Source: Chengkuizengella sp. SCS-71B (GTDB taxonomy: Bacteria; Bacillota; Bacilli; Paenibacillales; KCTC-33759). From it: a stretch of 64,000 nt of DNA. This document shows, one piece after another, positions 45,950 through 54,103 of the stretch. The notes below the pieces were generated by a model. The model had not been told where the DNA came from. It worked only from the letters and a program-made list of their open reading frames with translations, and did no database searches. The DNA is taken from assembly GCF_040100845.1 (NCBI RefSeq), contig NZ_JAZHSH010000001.1, positions 620,001 to 684,000 on the forward strand, given 5' to 3'. The position numbers and the translations under genes were made by a program. Every line of letters begins with the position of its first letter. Positions within the stretch are counted from its first letter, which is position 1.

Positions 45950-45989
45950 AATAACCTGCCACATCCTTTGTTAGGCAGGTTATTTTTTT
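45950..45989 (+). terminator. Strong hairpin with T-run between leuA and leuB
   Basis: AATAACCTGCC and GGCAGGTTATT pair perfectly (11 bp) around a 13-base loop, followed by more T. It ends only 17 bases before the leuB start, inside the operon, so it should reduce leuB expression. Confidence 0.85.
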
Positions 45990-46005
45990 GATAAGGAGAG
46001 AAGAC

Positions 46006-47085
46006 ATGTCTGATATAAAAAAAATCGCAGTTATAGCCGGAGATGGAATTGGTCCAGAGGTTGTGGCTGAAGCGGAGAAAGTCCTTAAAAAAACTGAAGA
46101 ACTTTTTGGCTATAAATTTGAAACAGATCATGGGTTATTTGGTGGTATTGCGATTGATGAAAAGGGTACTCCACTCCCTCAAGAAACATTGGAAATGTGC
46201 AGAAACTCAGATGCAGTATTATTAGGTGCTGTTGGTGGGCCTAAATGGGACAATAATTCAAAGGAATTACGACCAGAAACTGGATTATTAGGAATTAGAA
46301 AGGAACTAGGTTTATTTTCTAATATAAGACCTGCTGTTGTTTTTGATTGTTTAAAGGAAGCTTCTACTTTAAAACCAGAAGTGTTAGATGGCACAGATTT
46401 AATCGTAGTTCGTGAATTAACAGGAGGTATTTATTTCGGGGAAAAATTTAGACGTGATACTGAGTTTGGTGAAGAAGCGGTAGATACTTGTGCTTATAAT
46501 GTCATGGAAGTCGAACGTATTGTAAGACAAGCTTTTGAGATTGCAAGAACAAGAAGGAAGAAATTAGCTTCAGTGGACAAAGCGAATGTGTTGGAAAGTT
46601 CTCGTTTATGGAGAGAAACAGTGAATCGCCTTGCTCCTGAATATCCAGACGTAGAGCTTGAGCATGTGTTAGTAGATAATTGTGCGATGCAATTATTACG
46701 CAGACCTTCCAGTTTTGATGTCATTGTAACAGAGAATATGTTTGGAGATATTTTAAGTGATGAAGCTGCAATGCTCACAGGATCTATCGGTATGTTATCT
46801 TCAGCATCCTTAGGTGAAGGAAGTTTTGGATTGTATGAACCTGTACATGGCTCTGCACCAGATATTGCAGGGCAAGGAAAAGCAAATCCAATTGCCACGA
46901 TCCTTTCTGTTGCCTTGATGTTTAAACTATCATTTGGATATCAAAAAGCTGGAGATTTAATCGAAAAAGCAGTGAAAGATGTGCTGGATGCCGGACATCG
47001 AACAGGGGACATTTCTACTGATCAATCTAATGCATTAAGTACTTCTGAAATGGGAGATCTAATCATAGCTGAAATGGAAAAATAA
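46006..47085 (+). CDS. leuB: 3-isopropylmalate dehydrogenase
   Basis: A 359-residue NAD enzyme of leucine synthesis. Motifs: VIAGDGIGPEVVAEAEKVL, LLGAVGGPKWD, VVRELTGGIYFGE and the metal and substrate site ENMFGDILSDEAAMLTGSIG, ending near EPVHGSAPDIAGQGKANPIA. The start is ATG 46006 behind AAGGAGAG. leuC and leuD do not follow, so isopropylmalate isomerase must be encoded elsewhere. Confidence 0.96.
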   Translation: MSDIKKIAVIAGDGIGPEVVAEAEKVLKKTEELFGYKFETDHGLFGGIAIDEKGTPLPQETLEMCRNSDAVLLGAVGGPKWDNNSKELRPETGLLGIRKELGLFSNIRPAVVFDCLKEASTLKPEVLDGTDLIVVRELTGGIYFGEKFRRDTEFGEEAVDTCAYNVMEVERIVRQAFEIARTRRKKLASVDKANVLESSRLWRETVNRLAPEYPDVELEHVLVDNCAMQLLRRPSSFDVIVTENMFGDILSDEAAMLTGSIGMLSSASLGEGSFGLYEPVHGSAPDIAGQGKANPIATILSVALMFKLSFGYQKAGDLIEKAVKDVLDAGHRTGDISTDQSNALSTSEMGDLIIAEMEK

Positions 47086-47102
47086 TCCTATATTTTGATT
47101 AA

Positions 47103-47166
47103 TTATAATAATTATTAAAAAAAAATGACTATAGTTATTGACTTTGGTTTTGTGGAGTGATAACAT
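47103..47166 (+). promoter_or_regulatory. PerR-like box and promoter of the peroxiredoxin gene
   Basis: TTATAATAATTATTA (47103-47117) matches the PerR consensus TTATAATnATTATAA at 13 of 14 fixed positions. TTGACT (47138-47143) and TAACAT (47161-47166), 17 bases apart, form a promoter just downstream. The combination fits peroxide induction. Confidence 0.65.
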
Positions 47167-47289
47167 TTCTAATGTGAACAACATCACTTAGTAAAAATGA
47201 TGGTATAGCCATTAAGCATTACATAAATTTGTTTTTTTGGTGCCTTCATTTGACTTAAAATATTATATTTTCTAGGAGGGGCTTTTTAA

Positions 47290-47838
47290 ATGGCAGAACG
47301 TTTAGTAGGTAAACCAGCACCAGATTTTACAATGGAGACAGCACTAGGTAATGGAGATGATTTCAGCACAGTATCTCTTTCTGATTATAGAGGAAAATGG
47401 TTAGTATTATTTTTCTATCCACTAGATTTTACATTTGTATGTCCAACAGAAATTACAGCTTTAAGTGAAGCAAGTGGCATTTTTGAAGATCTTGATACTG
47501 AAATTTTAGGTGTAAGTACGGATAGCAAATTCTCTCACCGTGCATGGATCAATACTCCAGTAGATGAAAATGGACTAGGAAAATTAAACTTCCCATTAGC
47601 AGCAGACTTAACTAAATCTGTAGCTCGTGATTATGGTGTTTTAATTGAAGAAGAAGGTATTGCACTTCGTGGATTATTCATCATTGATCCTGATGGAGAG
47701 TTGAAATATCAAGTTGTAAACCACAACGATGTAGGTAGAAGTGTTGATGAAACAGTTCGTATTTTACAAGCTCTTCAATCTGGTGGATTATGTCCAGCTA
47801 ACTGGAAACCAGGGGAAAAACAATTAACAGCTATTTAA
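47290..47838 (+). CDS. Typical 2-Cys peroxiredoxin (AhpC/Prx1 family)
   Basis: A 182-residue cytosolic peroxidase. The peroxidatic Cys51 is in [11 protein letters not shown] and the resolving Cys168 in [11 protein letters not shown], as in Prx1-type enzymes. [10 protein letters not shown] contains the usual active-site region. It reduces H2O2 and organic peroxides, recycled by thioredoxin. Single-gene unit with its own PerR-like box and terminator. It is closer to the BAS1-type peroxiredoxins than to AhpC paired with AhpF, which is absent here. Confidence 0.93.
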   Translation: MAERLVGKPAPDFTMETALGNGDDFSTVSLSDYRGKWLVLFFYPLDFTFVCPTEITALSEASGIFEDLDTEILGVSTDSKFSHRAWINTPVDENGLGKLNFPLAADLTKSVARDYGVLIEEEGIALRGLFIIDPDGELKYQVVNHNDVGRSVDETVRILQALQSGGLCPANWKPGEKQLTAI

Positions 47839-47852
47839 GTATTACATTTAAT

Positions 47853-47895
47853 AACCCTCTCTATCTGCATTCGTAGGTAAGAGGGGTTTCTTCTT
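47853..47895 (+). terminator. Peroxiredoxin gene terminator
   Basis: AACCCTCT pairs with AGAGGGGTT (one bulge) across a loop with further pairing, then TTTC and TTCTTTTT. Confidence 0.75.
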
Positions 47896-47959
47896 TTTAA
47901 GTATAGTTAAGCAGAGTTTAAGGTTAGTTATTTTAAAATAAGCTGAGAGGTGAAAGATA

Positions 47960-48415
47960 ATGCCAATGCGTTTGCGCACAGAGTTACCTAATTTTGAAGG
48001 TGTGACAGAATGGGTGAATGGAGAATTATCTAAAGATGATTTAACAGGTAAACCTGTATTAATCCATTTCTGGGCAGTTAGTTGTCATATGTGTAAGGAA
48101 AGTTTGCCACAAATCAATGAATGGCGAGAGAAATACGAGGCACAATATAACTTAACAGTAATAGGGGTACATATGCCTCGATCCGAAAAGGATACGGATA
48201 TTGATATTGCGAAAGAAAACATTCAGAAATATGGATTAAAACATCCAGTTATGATAGACAATCAGCATGCCATTACAGATAAGTTCCAAAATGAACATGT
48301 CCCTGCTTATTATTTGTTTGATGAAAATCATCAGCTTCGCCATTTTCAAGCAGGTGAAAAAGGGCTTAAAATGGTTGAACAACGTATTAATAAAATTCTT
48401 TCCCCAAAAGAATAA
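47960..48415 (+). CDS. TlpA/ResA-like thiol-disulfide redoxin
   Basis: A 151-residue thioredoxin-fold protein with the redox motif CHMC (FWAVSCHMCKESLPQI) and the cis-proline region VPAYYLFDE. There is no signal peptide or membrane anchor, so unlike ResA or TlpA it probably acts in the cytoplasm. Partner unknown; position after a peroxiredoxin hints at oxidative-stress functions. Confidence 0.85.
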   Translation: MPMRLRTELPNFEGVTEWVNGELSKDDLTGKPVLIHFWAVSCHMCKESLPQINEWREKYEAQYNLTVIGVHMPRSEKDTDIDIAKENIQKYGLKHPVMIDNQHAITDKFQNEHVPAYYLFDENHQLRHFQAGEKGLKMVEQRINKILSPKE

Positions 48416-48567
48416 AAAAAAGAGTGGAAAGATAATAATATGATCAAGAGCTGGTAAACTAGAGAAGAAACGAGTTTTTAGAGTTTTTTCTCTAGTTTTT
48501 TCAAAATAAATCGACAACATCTTAGAAAATAAAAGCTACGTATAGACTTAAGGAGGGAAATATTTAA

Positions 48568-50397
48568 GTGGAACATACTACTGAATTAACTTCTTTAATG
48601 ATCGTTGTCACAATTGCTTTTCTGGTACCTATCCTGCTTCATCGGTTTCATTTAAAAATGATACCTGTGGTTGTAGCAGAAATTATTGCTGGTTTAATCA
48701 TTGGTAAGAGTGGATTAAACTTAATTCATGAGGACCAATGGCTCGAATTGTTATCCTTATTTGGTTTTATATACTTGTTATTTTTAAGTGGATTGGAAAT
48801 CGACTTTGCTTCCTTTAAGAAGAAAAAAACGGCCGAAGATAATAAAGCAAACCCGCTAATATTATCTTTAATTATACTAGTAGGTGTTTTCGTTGTATCC
48901 TATGGTTTGTCCTATACGTTATTATGGATGAACTTGATCGAAGATCCATTGTTAATGACTTTAATCATTGCGACGATATCATTAGGTGTTGTGGTTCCAG
49001 TTCTTAAAGAGAAGAAAATAACGGACACTCCACTCGGTCAAATTATTTTACTTGTCGCTGTTTTATCAGATTTTGCTACGATGATTTTACTAGCTGTTTA
49101 CATAAGTTATCAGTCAGAAAATATAATGCAAATGTTATTGTTGTTAGTCTTTTTTGGACTTGTTGTATTTACATATTTATTCTTAAAGAACTTTGTTAAG
49201 GGCAAGTTATTTGAGGTGTTAAGAAAAAGCACAGCACAAATGGGAACAAGAGCTGTGTTTGCTTTGATATTGTTATTCGTTGTATTATCCGAAACCTTTG
49301 AAATTGAAAACATACTAGGTGCATTTTTGGCTGGAGTAGTGGTTTCTTTATTAGCGCCAGATAAAAAATTTGTTCATCAACTGGAGTCATTTGGTTATGG
49401 CTTTTTGATACCTATCTTTTTCGTCATGTTAGGAGTAAATCTTAACTTATGGGATCTATTTACTGATGCTAAAATTTTAATACTTATGCCGATGTTATTG
49501 GCAGCGATATTCCTATCAAAAATGATTCCTGTTTTGATTTTAAAAAGATACTTTCCATGGCGTGAAGTACTTAGCTCAGGGATATTACTTTCTTCAACAT
49601 TAAGTCTTGTTATTGCCGCTGCAGCTTTAGCATTACAAATTGGAGCGATTGATGAGACGATGCATGGGGCTCTTATTTTAGTAGCTGTTATCAGCTGTTT
49701 ACTCGCACCTATACTTTTTAATCAAATCTTTCCACCTCTCGTAAAAAAGCCTAAAATTATTTCCATTGTAGGTGCCAATCATATCACTTTACCAATATCT
49801 CAAGATATGATAAAAGAAGGGTATGAAGTAAATCTGTATAGTACAGAATCGAAAAATGATGAGTCGAAGGAAGAAGCATACAGTCGTTTTCCCCTTGTAG
49901 AAATTCCACATTTAGATGCTAAATCATTAGAGCAACAGGATGCATTTAAAACGGATATTATCGTATTTGCTACGATGGATGATGATATCAATTTAGAATT
50001 AGCTAGATACGCTAAAACACTTGGTGTTAGTAACATTATTGTTCGAATTGAAAATCCTGATTTATTTAAAAATGTACAAACTGAAGAAGATTTATCTTTA
50101 TTTTCTACTCTATACGCATCCAGAACACTATTAAGAGCGTTGGTTGAACACCCGAGTGCTGTAAAATTAATTACTCATCATGATGGTTCTATTGGTGAAG
50201 TAAAGATGAATAATCAAACCTATCATGATGAATATTTATACAAGTTACCACTTCCAGGAAACATGTTGATCTTACGAATTTATCGTGGTGATTCATTTAT
50301 TATTCCACATGGAAATACTCAGATTGAATTAGGGGATCGATTGCTTGTGAGTGGAGATGTAGAGAGTATATTGGAATTGAAATCTGAAGTAGAGTAA
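48568..50397 (+). CDS. CPA2 family cation:proton antiporter with C-terminal RCK/TrkA-C domain
   Basis: A 609-residue membrane protein. About twelve helices (residues 5-390) form a Na_H_exchanger unit, with FLSGLEIDFASF and LSDFATMILLAV (the Asp at the ion site). Residues about 395-505 are a degenerate TrkA-N Rossmann domain (IISIVGANHITLPIS, with its glycine motif eroded). Residues 525-609 are TrkA-C (GEVKMNNQTYHDEYLYKLPL, ELGDRLLVSGD). Likely K+ or Na+ against H+ exchange. Start is GTG 48568, eleven bases after AGGAGGG. Confidence 0.88.
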   Translation: MEHTTELTSLMIVVTIAFLVPILLHRFHLKMIPVVVAEIIAGLIIGKSGLNLIHEDQWLELLSLFGFIYLLFLSGLEIDFASFKKKKTAEDNKANPLILSLIILVGVFVVSYGLSYTLLWMNLIEDPLLMTLIIATISLGVVVPVLKEKKITDTPLGQIILLVAVLSDFATMILLAVYISYQSENIMQMLLLLVFFGLVVFTYLFLKNFVKGKLFEVLRKSTAQMGTRAVFALILLFVVLSETFEIENILGAFLAGVVVSLLAPDKKFVHQLESFGYGFLIPIFFVMLGVNLNLWDLFTDAKILILMPMLLAAIFLSKMIPVLILKRYFPWREVLSSGILLSSTLSLVIAAAALALQIGAIDETMHGALILVAVISCLLAPILFNQIFPPLVKKPKIISIVGANHITLPISQDMIKEGYEVNLYSTESKNDESKEEAYSRFPLVEIPHLDAKSLEQQDAFKTDIIVFATMDDDINLELARYAKTLGVSNIIVRIENPDLFKNVQTEEDLSLFSTLYASRTLLRALVEHPSAVKLITHHDGSIGEVKMNNQTYHDEYLYKLPLPGNMLILRIYRGDSFIIPHGNTQIELGDRLLVSGDVESILELKSEVE

Positions 50398-50433
50398 ATC
50401 AACAATTCAACAATTGAATATTTTATTGAATGC

Positions 50434-50459
50434 AAAACCTCCTGAATTGGAGGTTTTTT
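50434..50459 (+). terminator. Antiporter gene terminator
   Basis: AAAACCTCC and GGAGGTTTT form a 9-bp stem around TGAATT, followed by further T. Confidence 0.85.
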
Positions 50460-50589
50460 CTTCGCCTTTAGGACTCGCAAATCGGTGAGATTCCCTCATG
50501 AACAATATGAACAAAATAAGCAAAATAGATTTATCTTTTAATATTCACAAAATATTCACTTTTAAAAAGTTATCAATTAAACTCTTACC

Positions 50590-50603
50590 TGTAAGCGATT
50601 ACA
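50590..50603 (+). promoter_or_regulatory. Catabolite-responsive element (cre) before tctC
   Basis: TGTAAGCGATTACA fits the cre consensus perfectly. It lies 20 bases before the tctC start, overlapping the likely 5' leader, so CcpA would block elongation when glucose is present. Confidence 0.78.
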
Positions 50604-50623
50604 AATAAGAGGGGATGGATTTT

Positions 50624-51676
50624 ATGAAAAACAGAAAAGTTTGGTTTATGTTATTATTCTCATTTATTCTTGTTTTTGCAGCAGCTTGTGGAGGAGAAAC
50701 TGGTGAACCAGAAACTCCAGCAGAAACGCCTAACAAGGAAGAACCTGCAACAACTGATGAATCAAAAGCCGAAGGATGGGAACCAAGCAAATCGATTGAA
50801 GTGGTTGCACCAGGTGGAGCTGGTGGTGGCTGGGATACAACTGCCAGAACAGTAGCTCAGGTTTTGACTGAAGAAGATCTTGTTAGTGAAGGAATGCCTG
50901 TTGTAAACAAATCAGGTAGTGGTGGGGCGATCGGATGGTCTTATGTAGATGGTAAACAAGGGGACAATCATACGTTGTTTGTTACTTCTTCTCCGATTTT
51001 ATTAGTCCCTTTAAATGGGGGTTCTGAATTAACTCATAATGATTTTGAACCAATTGCTGGTGTAATTGCAGATTTTGGAGCATTTGTAACGAATGTTGAT
51101 TCTCCATATCAAAACATTAATGATGTGATGGATGCACTTAAATCAGATCCAAGTTCTATTACAATAGCAGGTGATTCTTCCCCTGGAAGTATGGACCATA
51201 TTCAATTTATAAAAGCAGCAAAAGCAGCCGGTGTTGATATTACAACTATTGATTATTTATCTGCTGGAGATATTGGCGGTATGACACTTGTACTTGGTGG
51301 GAGTGTCGATGTTTATTCTACAGGACTTGCTGAAGCAGCAGAACAAGCAAAAGCTGGAAAAGTACGAGTGTTAGCGATTACTTCTCCTGAACCATTGGAA
51401 GGAGAGGGGATCTCAGAATTTCAAACTTTAAGACAACAAGGAATTGAAGATGAATTCATTAACTGGCGTGGATTTATGGCTCCAAAAGGAATGGATTCAG
51501 AAGCGGTGAGTTATTATGAAAATGCTATAAAGTCTATGTATGAGACAGCATTATGGCAAGAAAGAAGAGACAACTTTGGATGGAAAGACAACTTTATGAC
51601 AAGTACAGAGTTTGGGACATTCTTAGATGAACAATATACTATATACGAAAATCTTATGAAAGAATTAGGCCTATAA
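50624..51676 (+). CDS. tctC: Tripartite tricarboxylate transporter substrate-binding lipoprotein TctC
   Basis: A 350-residue periplasmic-type binding protein of the Bug/TctC family. It has a lipoprotein signal ending VFAAACGGE, then a Glu/Pro/Thr-rich spacer (about 25-50), then the binding fold: IEVVAPGGAGGGWDTTAR and KSGSGGAIGWSYVDGKQGD, the conserved carboxylate-binding loops. The start is ATG 50624 with AGAGGGG nine bases upstream (ATG 50615 lies within that site). It delivers a di- or tricarboxylate to TctAB. Confidence 0.93.
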   Translation: MKNRKVWFMLLFSFILVFAAACGGETGEPETPAETPNKEEPATTDESKAEGWEPSKSIEVVAPGGAGGGWDTTARTVAQVLTEEDLVSEGMPVVNKSGSGGAIGWSYVDGKQGDNHTLFVTSSPILLVPLNGGSELTHNDFEPIAGVIADFGAFVTNVDSPYQNINDVMDALKSDPSSITIAGDSSPGSMDHIQFIKAAKAAGVDITTIDYLSAGDIGGMTLVLGGSVDVYSTGLAEAAEQAKAGKVRVLAITSPEPLEGEGISEFQTLRQQGIEDEFINWRGFMAPKGMDSEAVSYYENAIKSMYETALWQERRDNFGWKDNFMTSTEFGTFLDEQYTIYENLMKELGL

Positions 51677-51822
51677 AGAGTCATCAGGGTAAAAGAGAGA
51701 TAAATAAGAATAATGGGTGGCTTGTCCACCCTTCTTAAGATTTAAAAGTCATTTTTAAAAATGAAGTTTGATGATTTTAATTCACATTGTGGATGATTTA
51801 ATACTTGTGGAAGGTGAGTAAT

Positions 51823-52281
51823 ATGCTAAACTCCTTGAATCGTAAAGTGTCTATCGTGATATTTCTAATTGCAACATTGTATCTATTTTATAGTTATCAA
51901 ATTGAACCTTCTCGTTTTGCAAAAATTGATGCAGATGTCATGCCAAAAGGTTTAGGATTTCTGTTAATAGTACTGTCTGTTTTATTATTTATTGAAAATA
52001 AGGAAGAGACAGAACAAGAGAAGGCTAAGAGAAGCTTAACAAAAGAAGAAGTAGGGCTATTGTTGTTAATCGTTTTATTTGTAATTGGATATATTCTATT
52101 GCTTGAAATTATTGGATTTATTATTGTAACTATTTTATTCTTAACTGCTACATCAAGAGTTTTAGGTTATACGAATTGGATTAAAATGCTTATCGTTTTT
52201 GTTACATTTACCCTCGTCATTTATTTTTCCTTTAATGAATTATTAGGACTATCTTTACCATCAGGTATATTACCATTTTAA
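51823..52281 (+). CDS. tctB: Tripartite tricarboxylate transporter small membrane subunit TctB
   Basis: A 152-residue protein with four membrane helices and the TctB layout (IDADVMPKGLGFLLIVLSVL, then a charged loop EETEQEKAKRSLTKEE). ATG 51823 has AAGGTGA six bases upstream. Sits 18 bases before tctA. Confidence 0.88.
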   Translation: MLNSLNRKVSIVIFLIATLYLFYSYQIEPSRFAKIDADVMPKGLGFLLIVLSVLLFIENKEETEQEKAKRSLTKEEVGLLLLIVLFVIGYILLLEIIGFIIVTILFLTATSRVLGYTNWIKMLIVFVTFTLVIYFSFNELLGLSLPSGILPF

Positions 52282-52299
52282 GAAGAGGAGGGGAACGTA

Positions 52300-53784
52300 A
52301 TGGAAGTGATTGATAATATATTAAATGGTTTTGCAGTAGCTTTGAGTTGGAAGAATGTATTCTTTGTTTTTATCGGGGTATTAGCTGGTACTGTTATTGG
52401 AATGCTTCCGGGATTAGGGCCTATTTCAGCAATTGCTATAATGATCCCATTAAGTTATGGTATGGAGCCTGCGTCAGCTTTAATATTAATGGCTGGTGTT
52501 TATTATGGAGCTATATTTGGCGGCTCTACCTCATCTATTCTTTTGAATGCACCAGGTGTGTCTGGAACAGTCGCTACCTCATTTGATGGGTATCCTTTAG
52601 CAAAACAAGGGAAAGCAGGAAAAGCACTAGCTATTGCAGCGATCTCATCCTTTGGTGGAGGTACAATTAGTGTTTTTGCATTAATGTTGGTAGCACCGAT
52701 GATGGCGAGTTTTGCGACTCAATTTGGGCCGACTGAATATTTTGCATTAATGTTTTTGGGTCTATCTGCCATTTCAAGTTTGTCGGAAGGATCAACAATC
52801 AAAGCATTAATTTCAGCAGTGATTGGTCTAATGGTTGCATCAGTAGGTAGAGATTTATTAACAGGAACTGCACGATTTACATTTGGATCTGTAAATTTAT
52901 TAGATGGTATTGATTTTTTAGTTATCGCATTAGGATTATTTGCTCTTGCTGAAGTCACGAATTTAGTATTAACAAGGAATAAAGTAAATACAGGTAATGA
53001 ATCAGAGGTTGGTAGTTTGAGAATTACTAAACAAGAAGCAAAGGAGATCTCAGGTCCGATTGCTAGACACTCTGTGTTAGGATTCATTATAGGTGTTCTA
53101 CCTGGTGCAGGTGCAACGATTTCTTCATTTTTATCTTATATTGCAGAAAAGCGAATTTCTAAAAATCCAGAATCTTTTGGAAAAGGCAATATTAAAGGAT
53201 TAGCCGCTCCTGAAGCTTCAAACAATGCAGCTACGAGTGGTGCTTTTGTTCCATTGTTAACTTTAGGAATACCTGGATCAGGCACAACCGCTGTTTTATT
53301 AGGGGCTTTACTAGTGGCTGGAGTTACACCAGGACCTCTATTAATGCAAGATGAACCGAATGTGTTTTGGGGAGTCATTGCAAGTATGTATCTTGGAAAC
53401 ATATTTTTGTTGATTTTAAACTTACCGTTAATTCCATTGATTGCAAAAATCTTATACATTCCAAAACGTCTTTTAATTTCCTTAGTTATCGTTTTTTGTT
53501 TGATTGGTGTGTACGGTATAAGTTTTAATACGTTTGATTTATATTTATTATTGGGATTTGGGATATTAGGTTATGTGATGCGGCTTTTATCCTTTCCAGC
53601 TGCTCCACTTATTTTAGCTTTTATTTTAGGTGGAATGATGGAAACATCTTTCCGTCAAGCATTAATCATTTCAAAAGGTGATTATTTAACCTTTATACAA
53701 AGTCCAATCTCAGCTGTTTTAATTGCTGTATCCGTTTTATCACTTCTATTGCCATTGCTTAAAAGTAAAATGAAAAAAAGTTAG
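52300..53784 (+). CDS. tctA: Tripartite tricarboxylate transporter permease TctA
   Basis: A 494-residue permease with about twelve helices. Family motifs: GTVIGMLPGLGPISAIAIMI, GVYYGAIFGGSTSSILLNAP, GVLPGAGATISSFLSY and FVPLLTLGIPGSGTTAVLLG. Together with TctC and TctB it forms a proton- or sodium-coupled carboxylate importer (citrate in the founding system). Confidence 0.94.
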   Translation: MEVIDNILNGFAVALSWKNVFFVFIGVLAGTVIGMLPGLGPISAIAIMIPLSYGMEPASALILMAGVYYGAIFGGSTSSILLNAPGVSGTVATSFDGYPLAKQGKAGKALAIAAISSFGGGTISVFALMLVAPMMASFATQFGPTEYFALMFLGLSAISSLSEGSTIKALISAVIGLMVASVGRDLLTGTARFTFGSVNLLDGIDFLVIALGLFALAEVTNLVLTRNKVNTGNESEVGSLRITKQEAKEISGPIARHSVLGFIIGVLPGAGATISSFLSYIAEKRISKNPESFGKGNIKGLAAPEASNNAATSGAFVPLLTLGIPGSGTTAVLLGALLVAGVTPGPLLMQDEPNVFWGVIASMYLGNIFLLILNLPLIPLIAKILYIPKRLLISLVIVFCLIGVYGISFNTFDLYLLLGFGILGYVMRLLSFPAAPLILAFILGGMMETSFRQALIISKGDYLTFIQSPISAVLIAVSVLSLLLPLLKSKMKKS

Positions 53785-53865
53785 AATTAAAGCTGTTATA
53801 AAAATAACATGAATTACTTGCCTAGAGTTTAAATTTAAATTTTTTCAATTTTCTAGTAAAATTAT

Positions 53866-53903
53866 CCCTACTTTAAGTATATAGTGCTAAAGTAGGGTTT
53901 TTT
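53866..53903 (+). terminator. tct operon terminator
   Basis: CCCTACTTTA and TAAAGTAGGG form a perfect 10-bp stem followed by six T. The rest of the 53785-54103 gap is AT-rich and must contain the promoter of the next gene. Confidence 0.88.
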
Positions 53904-54103
53904 ATATTTTTTAAATAAAAATATGTATATTTAGAAATTATCACTATAATTTAATGGAAAATTTAGGGTTGAATTGATATAATTAAGTGAAATTAATAAT
54001 GTTCAGTTGTTTTATAGCATTTTGTGATGAAGAAAATCGGTATGGACAGTTTTGTTGTTTTAACTACTTGTCTTCTATATAAAAGAGTAAGGAGTGGTTT
54101 GAT

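Noticed and set aside
46006-47085. leuCD expected after leuB
   Set aside because: The sequence after leuB leads to a peroxiredoxin with its own promoter; no leuC or leuD is present in the window.
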